Shown here: one piece after another, positions 30,626 to 39,781 of the stretch | How positions within the stretch are numbered: the first letter of the stretch is position 1 | Layout: each line of letters begins with the position of its first letter | Source: Trypanosoma brucei gambiense DAL972 | Taxonomy: Eukaryota > Euglenozoa > Kinetoplastea > Trypanosomatida > Trypanosomatidae | Direction of reading: 5' to 3' | Assembly (NCBI RefSeq): GCF_000210295.1 | Contig: NC_026744.1 | Coordinates: 3,534,001 to 3,598,000, forward strand | Length of the DNA: 64,000 nucleotides | Notes under the pieces: generated by a model | What the model was told of the DNA's origin: nothing | What the model saw: only the letters and a program-made list of their open reading frames with translations | Databases searched by the model: none | Program-made: the position numbers and the translations under genes

Positions 30626-30967
30626 GCCTGTTCTGTACAAGGAAATGGACGCAAGAAAAAGGATTCAAGACGCACAAAAGCTATGAGAGGCAGACGTAGC
30701 ATTTGCGAAGTAACAGTCGAAAAGAATGCAACCAACTGCCCTCAATTTAGATTGGAATAAGAGAGGATATAACTTTACAGACACCAGCCACCAAGACAAG
30801 AGTTGCGTATGAAGACATGCATACACCAGGGTCGCGGAGTTACCAAAGAGGGGACCGCGGTCCGCGGTACTCCATTTATCTCACCCCTCCATACCGGCAG
30901 GAGGCGCAGTGGATCCTTTCTTGGTCCACGTTTTCCCAGACAACTCTTGACAGCCTCCAGCGCTTTC
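30626..30967. other. Intergenic spacer, no gene seen
   Basis: A short spacer between the second PPPDE gene and the SIM protein. It contains a near-palindromic ACCGCGGTCCGCGGT at about 30856-30870. No gene or strong splice signal recognised. Confidence 0.5.
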
Positions 30968-31591
30968 TCAAGGGGTCTCGTCATCGCTATCGTCTAGCAC
31001 CACTACTTCTGCCATCTTCTGGTCTCCCTCGTCGTCGTCGTCGCTACTGCCGATAACAATGACTTCCACCCCCGCCTTCCGGTTTGCTGACCCGAGACTT
31101 GGATGCTTTTTAACTTCATTCCGCTCCGTTTTCCCCCATTCAAATCCGTCAGGGGGACAGGTGACGTGCATTTTGTACTGCCGCTCAAAAAATCGTGCTT
31201 GGTCTAAGGCAGTAAAGTATGCCGACACCAGCTCTGCTTGCGGCACTTCCCCCGGGGGCAGAAGAACCAAAACCTCCCCATTCACGGTGGGATCACTCGA
31301 GACTATTCGCGTGGCAGTTCCACCGCCGTCGGTATCACTTGTTGCAACACACGACAAACTGCGCACCTCGGCCCAGCGTTCCTCCGAGAGGCAAGCCTCA
31401 ACAACATGACTGTTCGCCTTACAGCAGTCACTCCCCACCTGTGTGAAGGCAATATCTAATGCCACGCTCCGCAGTTCAGACTCGCTTGGACTATGTGGCG
31501 CCCCATGGTTTTTACTATCATACTTCTCTACCTTTTCCACCGACCCTTCGTCAGACGAACTCATCATCATCTCCAGGGGCACTGACGACAT
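30968..31591 (-). CDS. Hypothetical protein with two C-terminal SUMO-interacting motifs
   Basis: A 207-residue protein from ATG 31591. The C-terminus carries two hydrophobic-acidic motifs of the SUMO-interacting type: VEVIVI at 175-180 followed by SSDDDD, and VVVL at 196-199 followed by DDSDDE. The middle (about 105-150) looks like a compact alpha/beta domain I cannot name. Early residues are serine/acid-rich. SIMs bind SUMO through the hydrophobic strand, strengthened by the acidic or phosphoserine tail. An in-frame ATG at 31726 would add 45 residues with a hydrophobic stretch. A likely splice acceptor at about 31790 does not exclude it, but an out-of-frame ATG comes first, so I prefer 31591. 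Confidence 0.72.
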   Translation of the reverse strand: MSSVPLEMMMSSSDEGSVEKVEKYDSKNHGAPHSPSESELRSVALDIAFTQVGSDCCKANSHVVEACLSEERWAEVRSLSCVATSDTDGGGTATRIVSSDPTVNGEVLVLLPPGEVPQAELVSAYFTALDQARFFERQYKMHVTCPPDGFEWGKTERNEVKKHPSLGSANRKAGVEVIVIGSSDDDDEGDQKMAEVVVLDDSDDETP

Positions 31592-32356
31592 GCGGAGGAG
31601 TTGTATAATGTAACGCACATGCACCGGCACACCACAACACCACACGAGTACAAAAACATGCCGCCGAATGTCAGGAATGAGCCACCCGGATACATTCAAA
31701 GCGAAGGATGTGGTGTTCTCGTCCATGTACAAAACCGCACCCCGCCTAATCGCATCCACAACTGTGGCGCTGCAATATGTAAGAATATACTTATGTTTGC
31801 AGATATAAAGCAAAAGAAGGGGGGAAAACACTGGACCCCGGCAACACCTCCTTCCTTTCGCCGCTGGCCAACCAAACCTTGTGACTAAGGAAAAGAAGAG
31901 AGTGAAAAGTGGAGGCGATGTACAAATAGTTGGGATAAGTAGGTCACGCAATCATTGCCCGCGGTTGGACGCAGTCTGAAGTAGTTCTGCAAGGCAGATT
32001 TGAGGGAAAGATGCGGCTATTTGTAATCATCCACAGCGCATGCCCTGTGGAGGTCCACAACATCGTTCTAACCACCTCCCTGCCATCTTGTGCACGGTGA
32101 ATATTCTACATAAATTTACGTAGCACAACACAGTAAAGATGTCTTCGTGTATTTTCGGAGGGGGGGGGGGAAAAAGAGATTACGCGCACACGCAACCATC
32201 CGAATAAAAATGAGAGAAGCACAGGTGACATGTCTGAGGGAGACAGACTGTAGTGCCACCAACATGCAGGTTTCATGTTCTCCCTCTGGTCGTGAAGACG
32301 CCGAAGCGAATACCCGCACCTGCGTGTGATGGCGCTTTCCTTTGAATATTCTTGCA
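31592..32356. other. Intergenic spacer with G11 run
   Basis: This spacer holds the leader of the SIM protein and the 3' UTR of the next gene upstream. Sense-strand pyrimidines near 31803-31835 precede AG at about 31790. A G11 run lies at 32160-32170 on the plus strand. No gene supported. Confidence 0.5.
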
Positions 32357-33472
32357 CTAGAACAAGCCGCTTCTCCTAAGTTTGTCAACAAGTTGCCTGT
32401 GGTGCTGAAGGGAACATTCGTCGGCGCCTTCCCCCTTTTCATATATTGGGGGAATGTTGCCATCTGTTGTGAAGGAAGGGCCAAACAATTTGCAGTCTAC
32501 GCCCCGTACTGTAGCCACTGTGGTGGCTGTGTAGGGATGGGATGGACAGCTGAATTTGCGCGATCCAAAAGCCTCTTCGGCTCGCTCCTCTATGCACCTG
32601 CGTGATAGCTCACTTTCCTTCATCAGCTCAAGTTTGTGTGCACGCTGTTTCATGAGAGCCTCATCACGAAACAGATGCTCTAACACGATCAATTCAGTTC
32701 GCTCGCGCCCAACACCCGTACTCCAGCACATGTAATCGCGTATGTTGAAAATGTTTATTGCCGTGAATCCCTGATCGAGGTCTAAGTAACGCAGACAAGG
32801 TCGCTGTACCCCCCACGCGCGTTGAGCTTTGCGTAAAAGCAACGCCCAGTGACCCTCACCCGCGCCGCTCACGGTCCTGCTGCTGAGAAGGATCGCCTCC
32901 TCGGCATCGCTATGACGGAGAACGACGCGAACACCGAGCTTCACTAGCAGGAGGGGCGGAAGTAGTGGGTAGAGCGGCAGCTTCACAACATCATCATCTG
33001 CGTGGAGCACGGGGGGGCTAGGGGCTGCTGTTGAGGAATTTGCGAGAGAACTCACTCCTGTCTCGTCTTCTGGTTTACTACTGTGGACTGGTGGCAACAA
33101 TATCGAGGACGAAAAGTGCACCAGCGATGCGGGTGGTGAAAGTTTCTTAAAAACGTACATTTTCTCTGTCAACGGCTGAGGAAGGTGATGAATGTCGTCA
33201 ACTACGTCGCGATGGTGAGGTATGGGGACATAACCGTACAACCAGATGTTGAAGTCGTCATCGTCGTCGATGATGATATCACACGTTCCGTTTGGCGGGC
33301 TCAGCGCTTTCGGGTTGCTTGGAAGCTTATATTTGAAGATGGGGTCGTAATTGCTACCGTAAGCTTCTTGCACTTGAGCGACCAGCTGTCGGTAGCTGTT
33401 GGCATGGGACCACATGCCTTCGCCCGGGCAGCTTCCCAAAAGCAGTAGGAACCTTGGGCCATACTCCGTCAT
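32357..33472 (-). CDS. Hypothetical protein, 371 residues
   Basis: I do not recognise this protein. The start MTEYGPRFLLLLGSC at ATG 33472 is supported by a polypyrimidine-AG acceptor about 60 bases upstream. Features visible are an aspartate run (DDDDDF) near residue 70, a proline/leucine-rich stretch (LPLYPLLPPLLLVKLGV) near 170, a globular-looking segment with RYLDLDQGFTAINIF near 225 and a charged helix (KLELMKESELSRR) near 285. No signal peptide or clear membrane helix is seen. Confidence 0.7.
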   Translation of the reverse strand: MTEYGPRFLLLLGSCPGEGMWSHANSYRQLVAQVQEAYGSNYDPIFKYKLPSNPKALSPPNGTCDIIIDDDDDFNIWLYGYVPIPHHRDVVDDIHHLPQPLTEKMYVFKKLSPPASLVHFSSSILLPPVHSSKPEDETGVSSLANSSTAAPSPPVLHADDDVVKLPLYPLLPPLLLVKLGVRVVLRHSDAEEAILLSSRTVSGAGEGHWALLLRKAQRAWGVQRPCLRYLDLDQGFTAINIFNIRDYMCWSTGVGRERTELIVLEHLFRDEALMKQRAHKLELMKESELSRRCIEERAEEAFGSRKFSCPSHPYTATTVATVRGVDCKLFGPSFTTDGNIPPIYEKGEGADECSLQHHRQLVDKLRRSGLF

Positions 33473-33533
33473 GGCTTCGTGTTGAGGCTCCTTTCTTGAG
33501 GTGCAGCAGCTCTCGCACAGAACTTGCTCTAAA

Positions 33534-33563
33534 CTTCACCAAAAAAAAAAAGAATGAGAAAGC
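33534..33563 (-). promoter_or_regulatory. Spliced-leader acceptor for the 371-residue protein
   Basis: A plus-strand purine/A run at 33541-33563 is a T-rich tract in the transcript, followed by a first AG at 33535-33534, 61 bases before the ATG at 33472. Confidence 0.7.
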
Positions 33564-34744
33564 CAGGAATAAGACAGTTACGGCACATATGTACATGCAT
33601 ATATTCGGTTCACGCAGTGGTGAAATGGAAAAGAAGATCAGCCAATAAAAGGAGGGTGTTAGCGTGAGTGTGCCTCAGTGACCAGGTGCCAATATATATA
33701 GCTCCTCGTGAATGAATTCATACAAAGAAAAACACCTTTGTTTTTCATTTCCGTTTTGGTGAGGCGTCTTCTCTACACCTGACCTTGGCCCCGGAACGCG
33801 CACACATTCTAGTAAGTGAAAATTGTTCTTGAGTGAAAATTCCTCGCATCTGTGGTCGCACAACAGATGGCGGCCTCCTTCCTCCTTTTCCCCATTCTTT
33901 ATCTTTATATACATTTCGGTGGAAGATCAGATATCTCTTCGCACTACGAGCTTTGATTGATGCGGCTTAGGGACGAGAAGCGAAGGAAGAAGGCGGCGAC
34001 TGCGAAGGTAGCGATAACTGCGTCAGACCGCCACCCCTTCCTTTTTTTCTTCCTTCTTCCCTTGCATTCCGGTGGTTGTTGGGTGGGAAGGGGCGAATTG
34101 AAGAAAATTGTACAAAGTGAGAAGGAACCGCGGGGTGCTACACCGTTTCCCTTTTTTGCTCTACTGCTTCGCCCTGGGCGTGTTTTCGCTGTGCGCGAAT
34201 GCGAAGCGAGGAATGAGACGGCCCGGGCGTCCTTCGGCGGGATAGGTGAGAGAGTAATGAACCAGAAGCGCCAACAAGCGTAATAGTACTCAAACCAGCA
34301 ACAATATCGACAATAAGGGAATGATGACGCAAACGATAAGTGTGTGTAGACAAATGTTTGCTGTATATCGCGTAGTATCGCTGGTGACGTGTCAAACCAC
34401 CTCCTGCCCGCTTCCCTCTTCAACCCCTGTGGTACCCGTCCTAACCTTCTTTCTTTTCTTTCGTTATTCCCCGTCTCCCCCGTCTTTGCAACGAAACCCT
34501 GGAAGAAGGTGAGAACCAACCACCAAATCAACCAAGAAAAAAAAACTCAATAATACATTGAACACCATCTAATAGAAAAGTAAAACCTCCCTACGGGTAG
34601 TGGTGATGGTGATATGAAACAGGCGAAAGGCGCACCGACTAGGGGACAAACACACATCACGCCAGAACAAAAACCTGCAAAGAAGTGTGCGTATGGACGT
34701 ATGTTTGATCATCTGCCTATATACATGTAATTATTGCACACACG

Positions 34745-34856
34745 CAAACACACACACACACACACACACATACACGGGCTTTACCGGACAACCCGCACCG
34801 TCACGGCTGTGTGGTGGTTCGTGCGCATGTATGTGTGTATATGTGTGTGTGTTTGT
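34745..34856. repeat. Facing CA and TG tracts (imperfect inverted repeat)
   Basis: The plus strand carries a CA tract at about 34745-34776 and a TG tract at about 34833-34856. The reverse complement of the first matches the second at about 22 of 23 positions, with a loop near 55-60 bases. In RNA this could form a hairpin within the expected 3' UTR of the paraflagellar rod gene. Confidence 0.8.
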
Positions 34857-35130
34857 TTCGCCCCACCTCTCGCTTCTGACTGTCTTTTACTGCTCTCTTG
34901 TTACATTTATTCGACATCATGACTTTTACCATCATCAACTTGCTACACTGCATAAAAGCGTCTCTAACATTGTTTTTTCGCTGCTTTTCCACTTGGTTGC
35001 AGTGGCAGTAACGGAAAAGAGGGAAAAGGTTGATGAGGAGGGGAAAACTTCGCAGAAAGCGAAGGTCTCTGCACCGAAGAGGTACGAAATGTTATTCATC
35101 CCATAATCTATTCTCTTTCCCCTTTGCCCT

Positions 35131-36909
35131 CTACGCACGACCGACGGGGATGTCGCGAATCGCCAACTCGACGGCGGTTTCTTCCCCCTCCACTGCCCTG
35201 CGCATGCGCTCAAGGACACTCTTCTTCTCCAGCACCTTGCGTTCCTCGTCTTCCACATACTGCATAGAGCGGTTAACGAACCGGTCACGCTCTTCAACGG
35301 ATTTGACACCGTGTACCTGCAGCGGGTGTACGAACGGTGTTGCCGCTCGCTCGTACTTCTCCAAGATGGCTTTTTCGACACTGAGGAACAGCTGCTCACC
35401 AGCGTCTTGTGTTGCATTGAGGGCATTAATGACGCCTGTCACTCCCTTCATCTGCTCTATGAGCTCCTCCAGCTCGGCGCGGTAATTATTCATGTTGGGG
35501 TCAAGGCTTTCCATCGAAGAGTTGCGGTTATGCTCGACAAGTCGTGACTGCCGCGACAGCGTGTCGTGGCGATGCATTTTCTTAACCGTCAGCTCGCCAC
35601 AACATTCCACGAACGGATCGTAAGCCTCCATGAAGCCTTCCGCCTCTGTATCGTTAACTTCGTTCCTCGCGTCGCGCAGTTTCTGCCACGGCAGCCGCTT
35701 AACCATCTCACCAACGTACGACTTGATCCCGGGCACAACCGACAATACCCGCTCGCAGTACTCGAGACATTTGAGAAGCCGCTGCTTCTGCTGAGTCCCC
35801 ATATTGGCGAACTCGTTGTACGTCGTTATACGCCTCTCCTCTTCTTTCTTTGCCTTGATTTGTTCATCAACAATTTCCCTCTGTTTGGCTGTCAGTTGCA
35901 CCAGCTCTGCAGCCTTCCGCTGTATTTCTTCTACCAACTTTTGCTTGGCCGAGATAACGGCGTAGAGGTTATCCTTCATTTCCCTTTCCTTCACCTTATA
36001 TTCCTCCAAGCACTTTTCGTGTGTGGCGCCCTCTTGGAGAAGTTTGTCGGAGCATTTTTTTATGTCTTCCTGAATGACGTCTCGCTGGTTACTGTGGTAG
36101 TCTGTGAATTGTTGCAGGGCCTCGAGTGAGTCCCTCTCCAGCGCCTGAAGTTCGGCGATGAATCCCTTCTCCTGATTTTCCAAGTTTTGGGACAAGAATG
36201 CCTTCAGACGTTGCGCGCAAACTTCCACAAGTTCGTACCGTGCGGCGATAAGCTGTCTGTGTGTTCGCTCCACTTCAAGGACATCGCCGCCGACAACAGC
36301 GCGCTTGTGCGCCTCAATGGCATCCTGTACCTTCTTTTTGGCTGCATCAAGCGGGGGGTCGAACTCAGCGAGCTCCTCCCGCATCTTCCCGAGGAGATCT
36401 ACGAACTGAATTTCGTACAGAGCACCGCAAAGCTCGGAGAGGTCACGGATAATATCCCGCGGCTGATGTGGCTTGAGGATGTTGAGGTTCTCGCGAAGTA
36501 GCAGGAAGCGACCGCGGGGGAATTCCACGGTCGAGTCACGGAGTGTACTCAAGATGCTTTCCACGGCAACCACGTCCAGCGGCTGTCGCGATAAAAGCTC
36601 GGCAATCTTTTCCCTCGTCACCTCTTGTTCGCAGAACCTCATCACCTTTTCCTCGGTCCATCCACACGGTGCTTCGTGCTTGTAACGCTCACACATTTCA
36701 GAAGCGGCGCTGCGGAGGTCAAACCCCCGTGAGGAGAGGGGAAGGAGACGGCTATCAACATACCCAGAGTAGTTTTCTGCTGTTGCAATGGCAGTTTCGG
36801 CGAGCTCAATGAGTGCAGCGACGGCTCGGTGGTTTTCCTCCTCCTGAACGAGCCTCCTCGGATATTCAGGCGGCAAGAGGTTAAAACTGTTAAGTTGCAC
36901 CTCGATCAT
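35131..36909 (-). CDS. PAR4: Paraflagellar rod family protein (PAR4-like)
   Basis: A 592-residue, almost wholly alpha-helical protein. Its C-terminal half resembles the PFR domain of the major rod proteins PFR1/PFR2. Shared features are a MEAYDPFVECCGEL-type helix, a segment with NPNMNNY-like spacing before a long acidic helix (AELEELIEQMKGV), then a conserved FVHP followed by a final charged helix. Length is close to that of PFR2 (about 600). Paraflagellar rod proteins build the lattice beside the axoneme in the trypanosome flagellum. Extended coiled coil covers roughly residues 190-360. The symbol PAR4 is from memory of this chromosome 11 neighbourhood and is less sure than the family. The 5' leader is about 100 bases, from an acceptor near 37011. 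Confidence 0.85.
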   Translation of the reverse strand: MIEVQLNSFNLLPPEYPRRLVQEEENHRAVAALIELAETAIATAENYSGYVDSRLLPLSSRGFDLRSAASEMCERYKHEAPCGWTEEKVMRFCEQEVTREKIAELLSRQPLDVVAVESILSTLRDSTVEFPRGRFLLLRENLNILKPHQPRDIIRDLSELCGALYEIQFVDLLGKMREELAEFDPPLDAAKKKVQDAIEAHKRAVVGGDVLEVERTHRQLIAARYELVEVCAQRLKAFLSQNLENQEKGFIAELQALERDSLEALQQFTDYHSNQRDVIQEDIKKCSDKLLQEGATHEKCLEEYKVKEREMKDNLYAVISAKQKLVEEIQRKAAELVQLTAKQREIVDEQIKAKKEEERRITTYNEFANMGTQQKQRLLKCLEYCERVLSVVPGIKSYVGEMVKRLPWQKLRDARNEVNDTEAEGFMEAYDPFVECCGELTVKKMHRHDTLSRQSRLVEHNRNSSMESLDPNMNNYRAELEELIEQMKGVTGVINALNATQDAGEQLFLSVEKAILEKYERAATPFVHPLQVHGVKSVEERDRFVNRSMQYVEDEERKVLEKKSVLERMRRAVEGEETAVELAIRDIPVGRA

Positions 36910-37010
36910 GTTTGTATCTTTGTTCTTCGGTTCCTTTTGCCTTTCAACAACTACTCAACTATTACTGAAAATTGTATTCCTCTTTATTTTTTAGACTGCA
37001 CGAAAGTACC

Positions 37011-37071
37011 CTGAGGCAAATCGGGTAACGAAAGAATTCAAGATGTAGGCAAAAGAAAGGGTGAAAGGATG
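37011..37071 (-). promoter_or_regulatory. Spliced-leader acceptor for the rod protein gene
   Basis: A long pyrimidine-rich sense tract (about 37020-37071) is followed by CCTCAG with its AG at 37012-37011. The genomic 5' UTR would be about 101 bases to the ATG at 36909. Confidence 0.75.
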
Positions 37072-37301
37072 AAACTCGCAACACAATGTGTGAGACGTAG
37101 ACCCAGGATGGTCGCGACACGTAAGCGCTGGTAGGACAGTACATATCCGCTTGCGTGTGGGCACTGCATTCCTTAACCCACAGCATCCAGTTCACACACG
37201 TAATGGAGACGGGAGCCACCCTGCTTGATACGACGCAGCACACATATAAAAATAAATAAGTATATACGGAAAATGCCCCATTCCCAAGCTTCCAACACAA
37301 A

Positions 37302-37321
37302 CCGCCGCGGCGCCGCGGCGG
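37302..37321. repeat. 20-base perfect GC palindrome
   Basis: CCGCCGCGGCGCCGCGGCGG is identical to its own reverse complement and contains only G and C, in an otherwise AT-rich spacer. Confidence 0.97.
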
Positions 37322-37906
37322 CCTGCTGAGGCCTAATTCAAATGAAAGCATTCGCCTCAAGTCCGTCCGGACCTTAAGCGAGTGATTGACTGTGTGAGAC
37401 TCAACCATGCACCAACTTGTGAGGACACGCGTGGTGAAGGAGGGGCACTGACTAACTGGGGTCTCACATTTCTTGTTTGATATGCGTGTATAAGACCCAT
37501 TTGGTTGCGTTAATTATCCTCTTGAACCGCAACAAGGGGACTCAAAACCATCCCTTGAAGCGCTGGTGATATAAAAAGTTGGCGTAAACGTAAGATGTGT
37601 GTTTGGTATAGATGCCAAACAGAACTTCTGACTATCATAAATTACACATCGTGGCACACTGACACAACCTTCAGCTGTCACTCACCTGCAAGGGCCACCG
37701 CGGACACCTACTGCAAAACAAGCGAGCGCATCAAGTGAAAAATCATAAATTACATAACTAAGAGGAAAGTGTGCGTGGAAAAGAACTAATCTCGCCGGAG
37801 TCACGATTCCCACCCGGTTAACTTCGTTAAAAAAAAACTAAAGTCGATAAAAAGCATTGTGAACGTAACCACAACCACCATTAGCGGCTGCATCTTTTCC
37901 CATATT

Positions 37907-38449
37907 TTAGGCTGCCAGGATTCCCTCTTTCCCCATAGCTAATCTGCCCTCTGCGAGCGCCGCCATGCACTGGTCAAAGGCGCTCTTCATGCAGTTTTCC
38001 TCTTCCATCCTTCCCTCACGCGCAGTGATCAGAACTTTCACGTCTCGTGGGAGTTGTGCTGCCGTCACACCCATCATGGTCAAGCCAAGCACTGGGATGG
38101 GAGTAAACACACGACAGAAGACTTTGTTGGACGTCATACCACTTACAAATGAATGTGCAGGATTGGCGTGACGGTACCCGCGCACTGTGAGCCACACACC
38201 TACGCAAAGCCAACAGCATTGCGTGGCGACTGTCCACGAAGCTATTTGACAGGCTGTGTGAAGTGCGTGGCGCCCTTCCCTATGCATCGCGTACAAGCGT
38301 GTAGCTTCTTCCATTCGACGAATGTATTCCGTCGGAATGCGACTGCGCTCCACTGCTGTAGTTTCCGTGAAAAATGGTGTGTCCGGTGGGTTTCTTGGGT
38401 CCCATTCTACGCTGTTTGGCGTACCTTGGACTACCTTTGACGGGTTCAT
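37907..38449 (-). CDS. Small hypothetical membrane protein
   Basis: A 180-residue protein starting MNPSKVVQGT at ATG 38449. The 14 open codons upstream begin at another codon and are excluded. Two hydrophobic stretches are visible: about residues 80-100 (around SWTVATQCCWLCVGVWLTV) and about 120-142 (around FTPIPVLGLTMMGVTAAQL). A two-span hairpin with both ends on the same side is likely. The segment between them is short and polar. The rest is charged. I see no signal peptide. Small two-span proteins of this kind are frequent in the trypanosome mitochondrion, but the location is not shown by the sequence. Confidence 0.68.
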   Translation of the reverse strand: MNPSKVVQGTPNSVEWDPRNPPDTPFFTETTAVERSRIPTEYIRRMEEATRLYAMHREGRHALHTACQIASWTVATQCCWLCVGVWLTVRGYRHANPAHSFVSGMTSNKVFCRVFTPIPVLGLTMMGVTAAQLPRDVKVLITAREGRMEEENCMKSAFDQCMAALAEGRLAMGKEGILAA

Positions 38450-39781
38450 ATTCTTATATATGATTACCACGACCTCCACTGGCTTGCACACTACAACTTC
38501 ACGAAGCAGAGAAGAAAAGTTTTTCTAGCTTGATACAGTGCAGCACAAGGCGAGTACAGATGTTGTTCCTACCTGGGAGAACAACACAACATTACCAGAA
38601 TGCAGAGGTAGTGTGGTCAACACCACCTACTTGGCAGCCACCCCGCCATTAACGTCGTATTTTTCTCTCTTGTCACTCGCTGTTAGGTCCCACAATAGGG
38701 ACCGAGTTATGGGAGAACCATTCATGCTATTACCCGATGTGAAGAAGCCATCATCGTTTTTTTTTTGTGTAGCGGGAAGTGCAGCACAAGCCACCCTTTC
38801 CCTCCCCCCTTGTTCCATCATTTCCCTCCTCGCCTTCCTAATACTTCTCCCATTGCTCGCTTGATCGCTCGTGAAGGACGCGCTGAGCAGGCAGCAACAT
38901 GGAAGGTTGTGGCAATTTTTTTTTTTAAAAAAACAAGAAAACGAACAAAATAGTTAACCGGTGTAAGTGGGCACTCCGCTCATTCCGGTACCATCTTCTT
39001 TCAGTTACAAACCCCTGTGCAAGCGCACTCACATTCACCCTCACCATCTCTACTTTTTCCTTTTTTTTTTCTTTTGCGGCATTTGCACCTTCCACATTTA
39101 CGTATTCCACGCGTGCAGTAAAGAGAAGCATGTGCATCGCAAGTTTCTTATATTACACGATTCTCTTTCCTACTCCATTGCGCGGTCTTATTTCATTATC
39201 TCCGTCCTTCCCCACATCCTCCGCGGCCACGAGTGTAACTAGCTTTCACAGGTGTGTGAGCATAAGATAAAGCTGCACTTATATCAAGAACTCGTTTTCC
39301 ATACATCTGAACCACATTTGGAAGGATACACACGGAGAGACGAAAGCGCAACGTTGAACCATCACACAAGCTTCAAAGCGGGGGCTCCATACCGCCGATA
39401 CGCAAGACAAAATTGTTGACGGTGAAGTGAAATAACATAGGGAATAATAATCCTAACAGAGGAAGTGCTACTGCACATATACAGACGAACAAATAAGCAA
39501 GCAAAACGCAGCATAACACCCGTGGAAGAAAAGAGAGAATAGGAACAACCAGCAAAGTAATAACTTAGTTTTACCGGCGGACAGAGTCTCTCTTTTCCCT
39601 ATCCCTCGTTCTACACTTCCAAAAGGGGGATCACAGGTTAGCCCGCAGCTAGCTTTTCAGGTTGCCTAACTCACCTTTTACTTTTCGTTTTGTTTTCGTT
39701 TTCACCACCACTGTCAGTTTTACTCCTTCACTTCCATTTCCACCAAACGCCTTATGCGTGTATGGGCACACGCCATCGTTT
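38450..39781. other. Intergenic spacer (1.3 kb), no gene seen
   Basis: This spacer holds the leader of the small membrane protein and the 3' UTR of the 949-residue protein gene. There is a T-run at 38758-38767 and T-rich and A-rich runs near 38919-38935 and 39060-39070. Short hydrophobic frames here lack ATG starts. No gene supported. Confidence 0.5.

Larger units (their letters stand above)
33473..35130. other. Long intergenic spacer (1.7 kb), no gene seen
   Basis: This spacer is mostly the expected 3' UTR of the paraflagellar rod gene. It contains facing CA and TG tracts near 34745-34856 that can pair. A 195-codon minus-strand frame at 33944-34531 contains no ATG at all and is not a gene. 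Confidence 0.55.
36910..37906. other. Intergenic spacer (1.0 kb) with splice acceptor and GC palindrome
   Basis: This spacer holds the leader of the rod protein and the 3' UTR of the small membrane protein gene. A 20-base perfect palindrome lies at 37302-37321. A 148-codon minus-strand frame at 36962-37408 straddles the rod gene's splice acceptor and is not taken as a gene. Confidence 0.55.

Noticed and set aside
30856..30870. ACCGCGGTCCGCGGT near-palindrome
   Set aside because: Short and imperfect at the centre; not distinguishable from chance in a mixed-composition spacer.
33944..34531. 195-codon minus-strand open frame in a spacer
   Set aside because: It contains no ATG at all; the apparent start is TTG. 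It has no domain-like sequence and lies in the expected 3' UTR of the rod gene.
36962..37408. 148-codon minus-strand frame with an ATG
   Set aside because: It straddles the strong splice acceptor of the rod-protein gene near 37011 and translates the GC palindrome, so it is leader and spacer rather than a gene.
39373..39555. 60-codon hydrophobic minus-strand frame
   Set aside because: It starts at TTG, not ATG, and any internal ATG leaves fewer than 30 residues.
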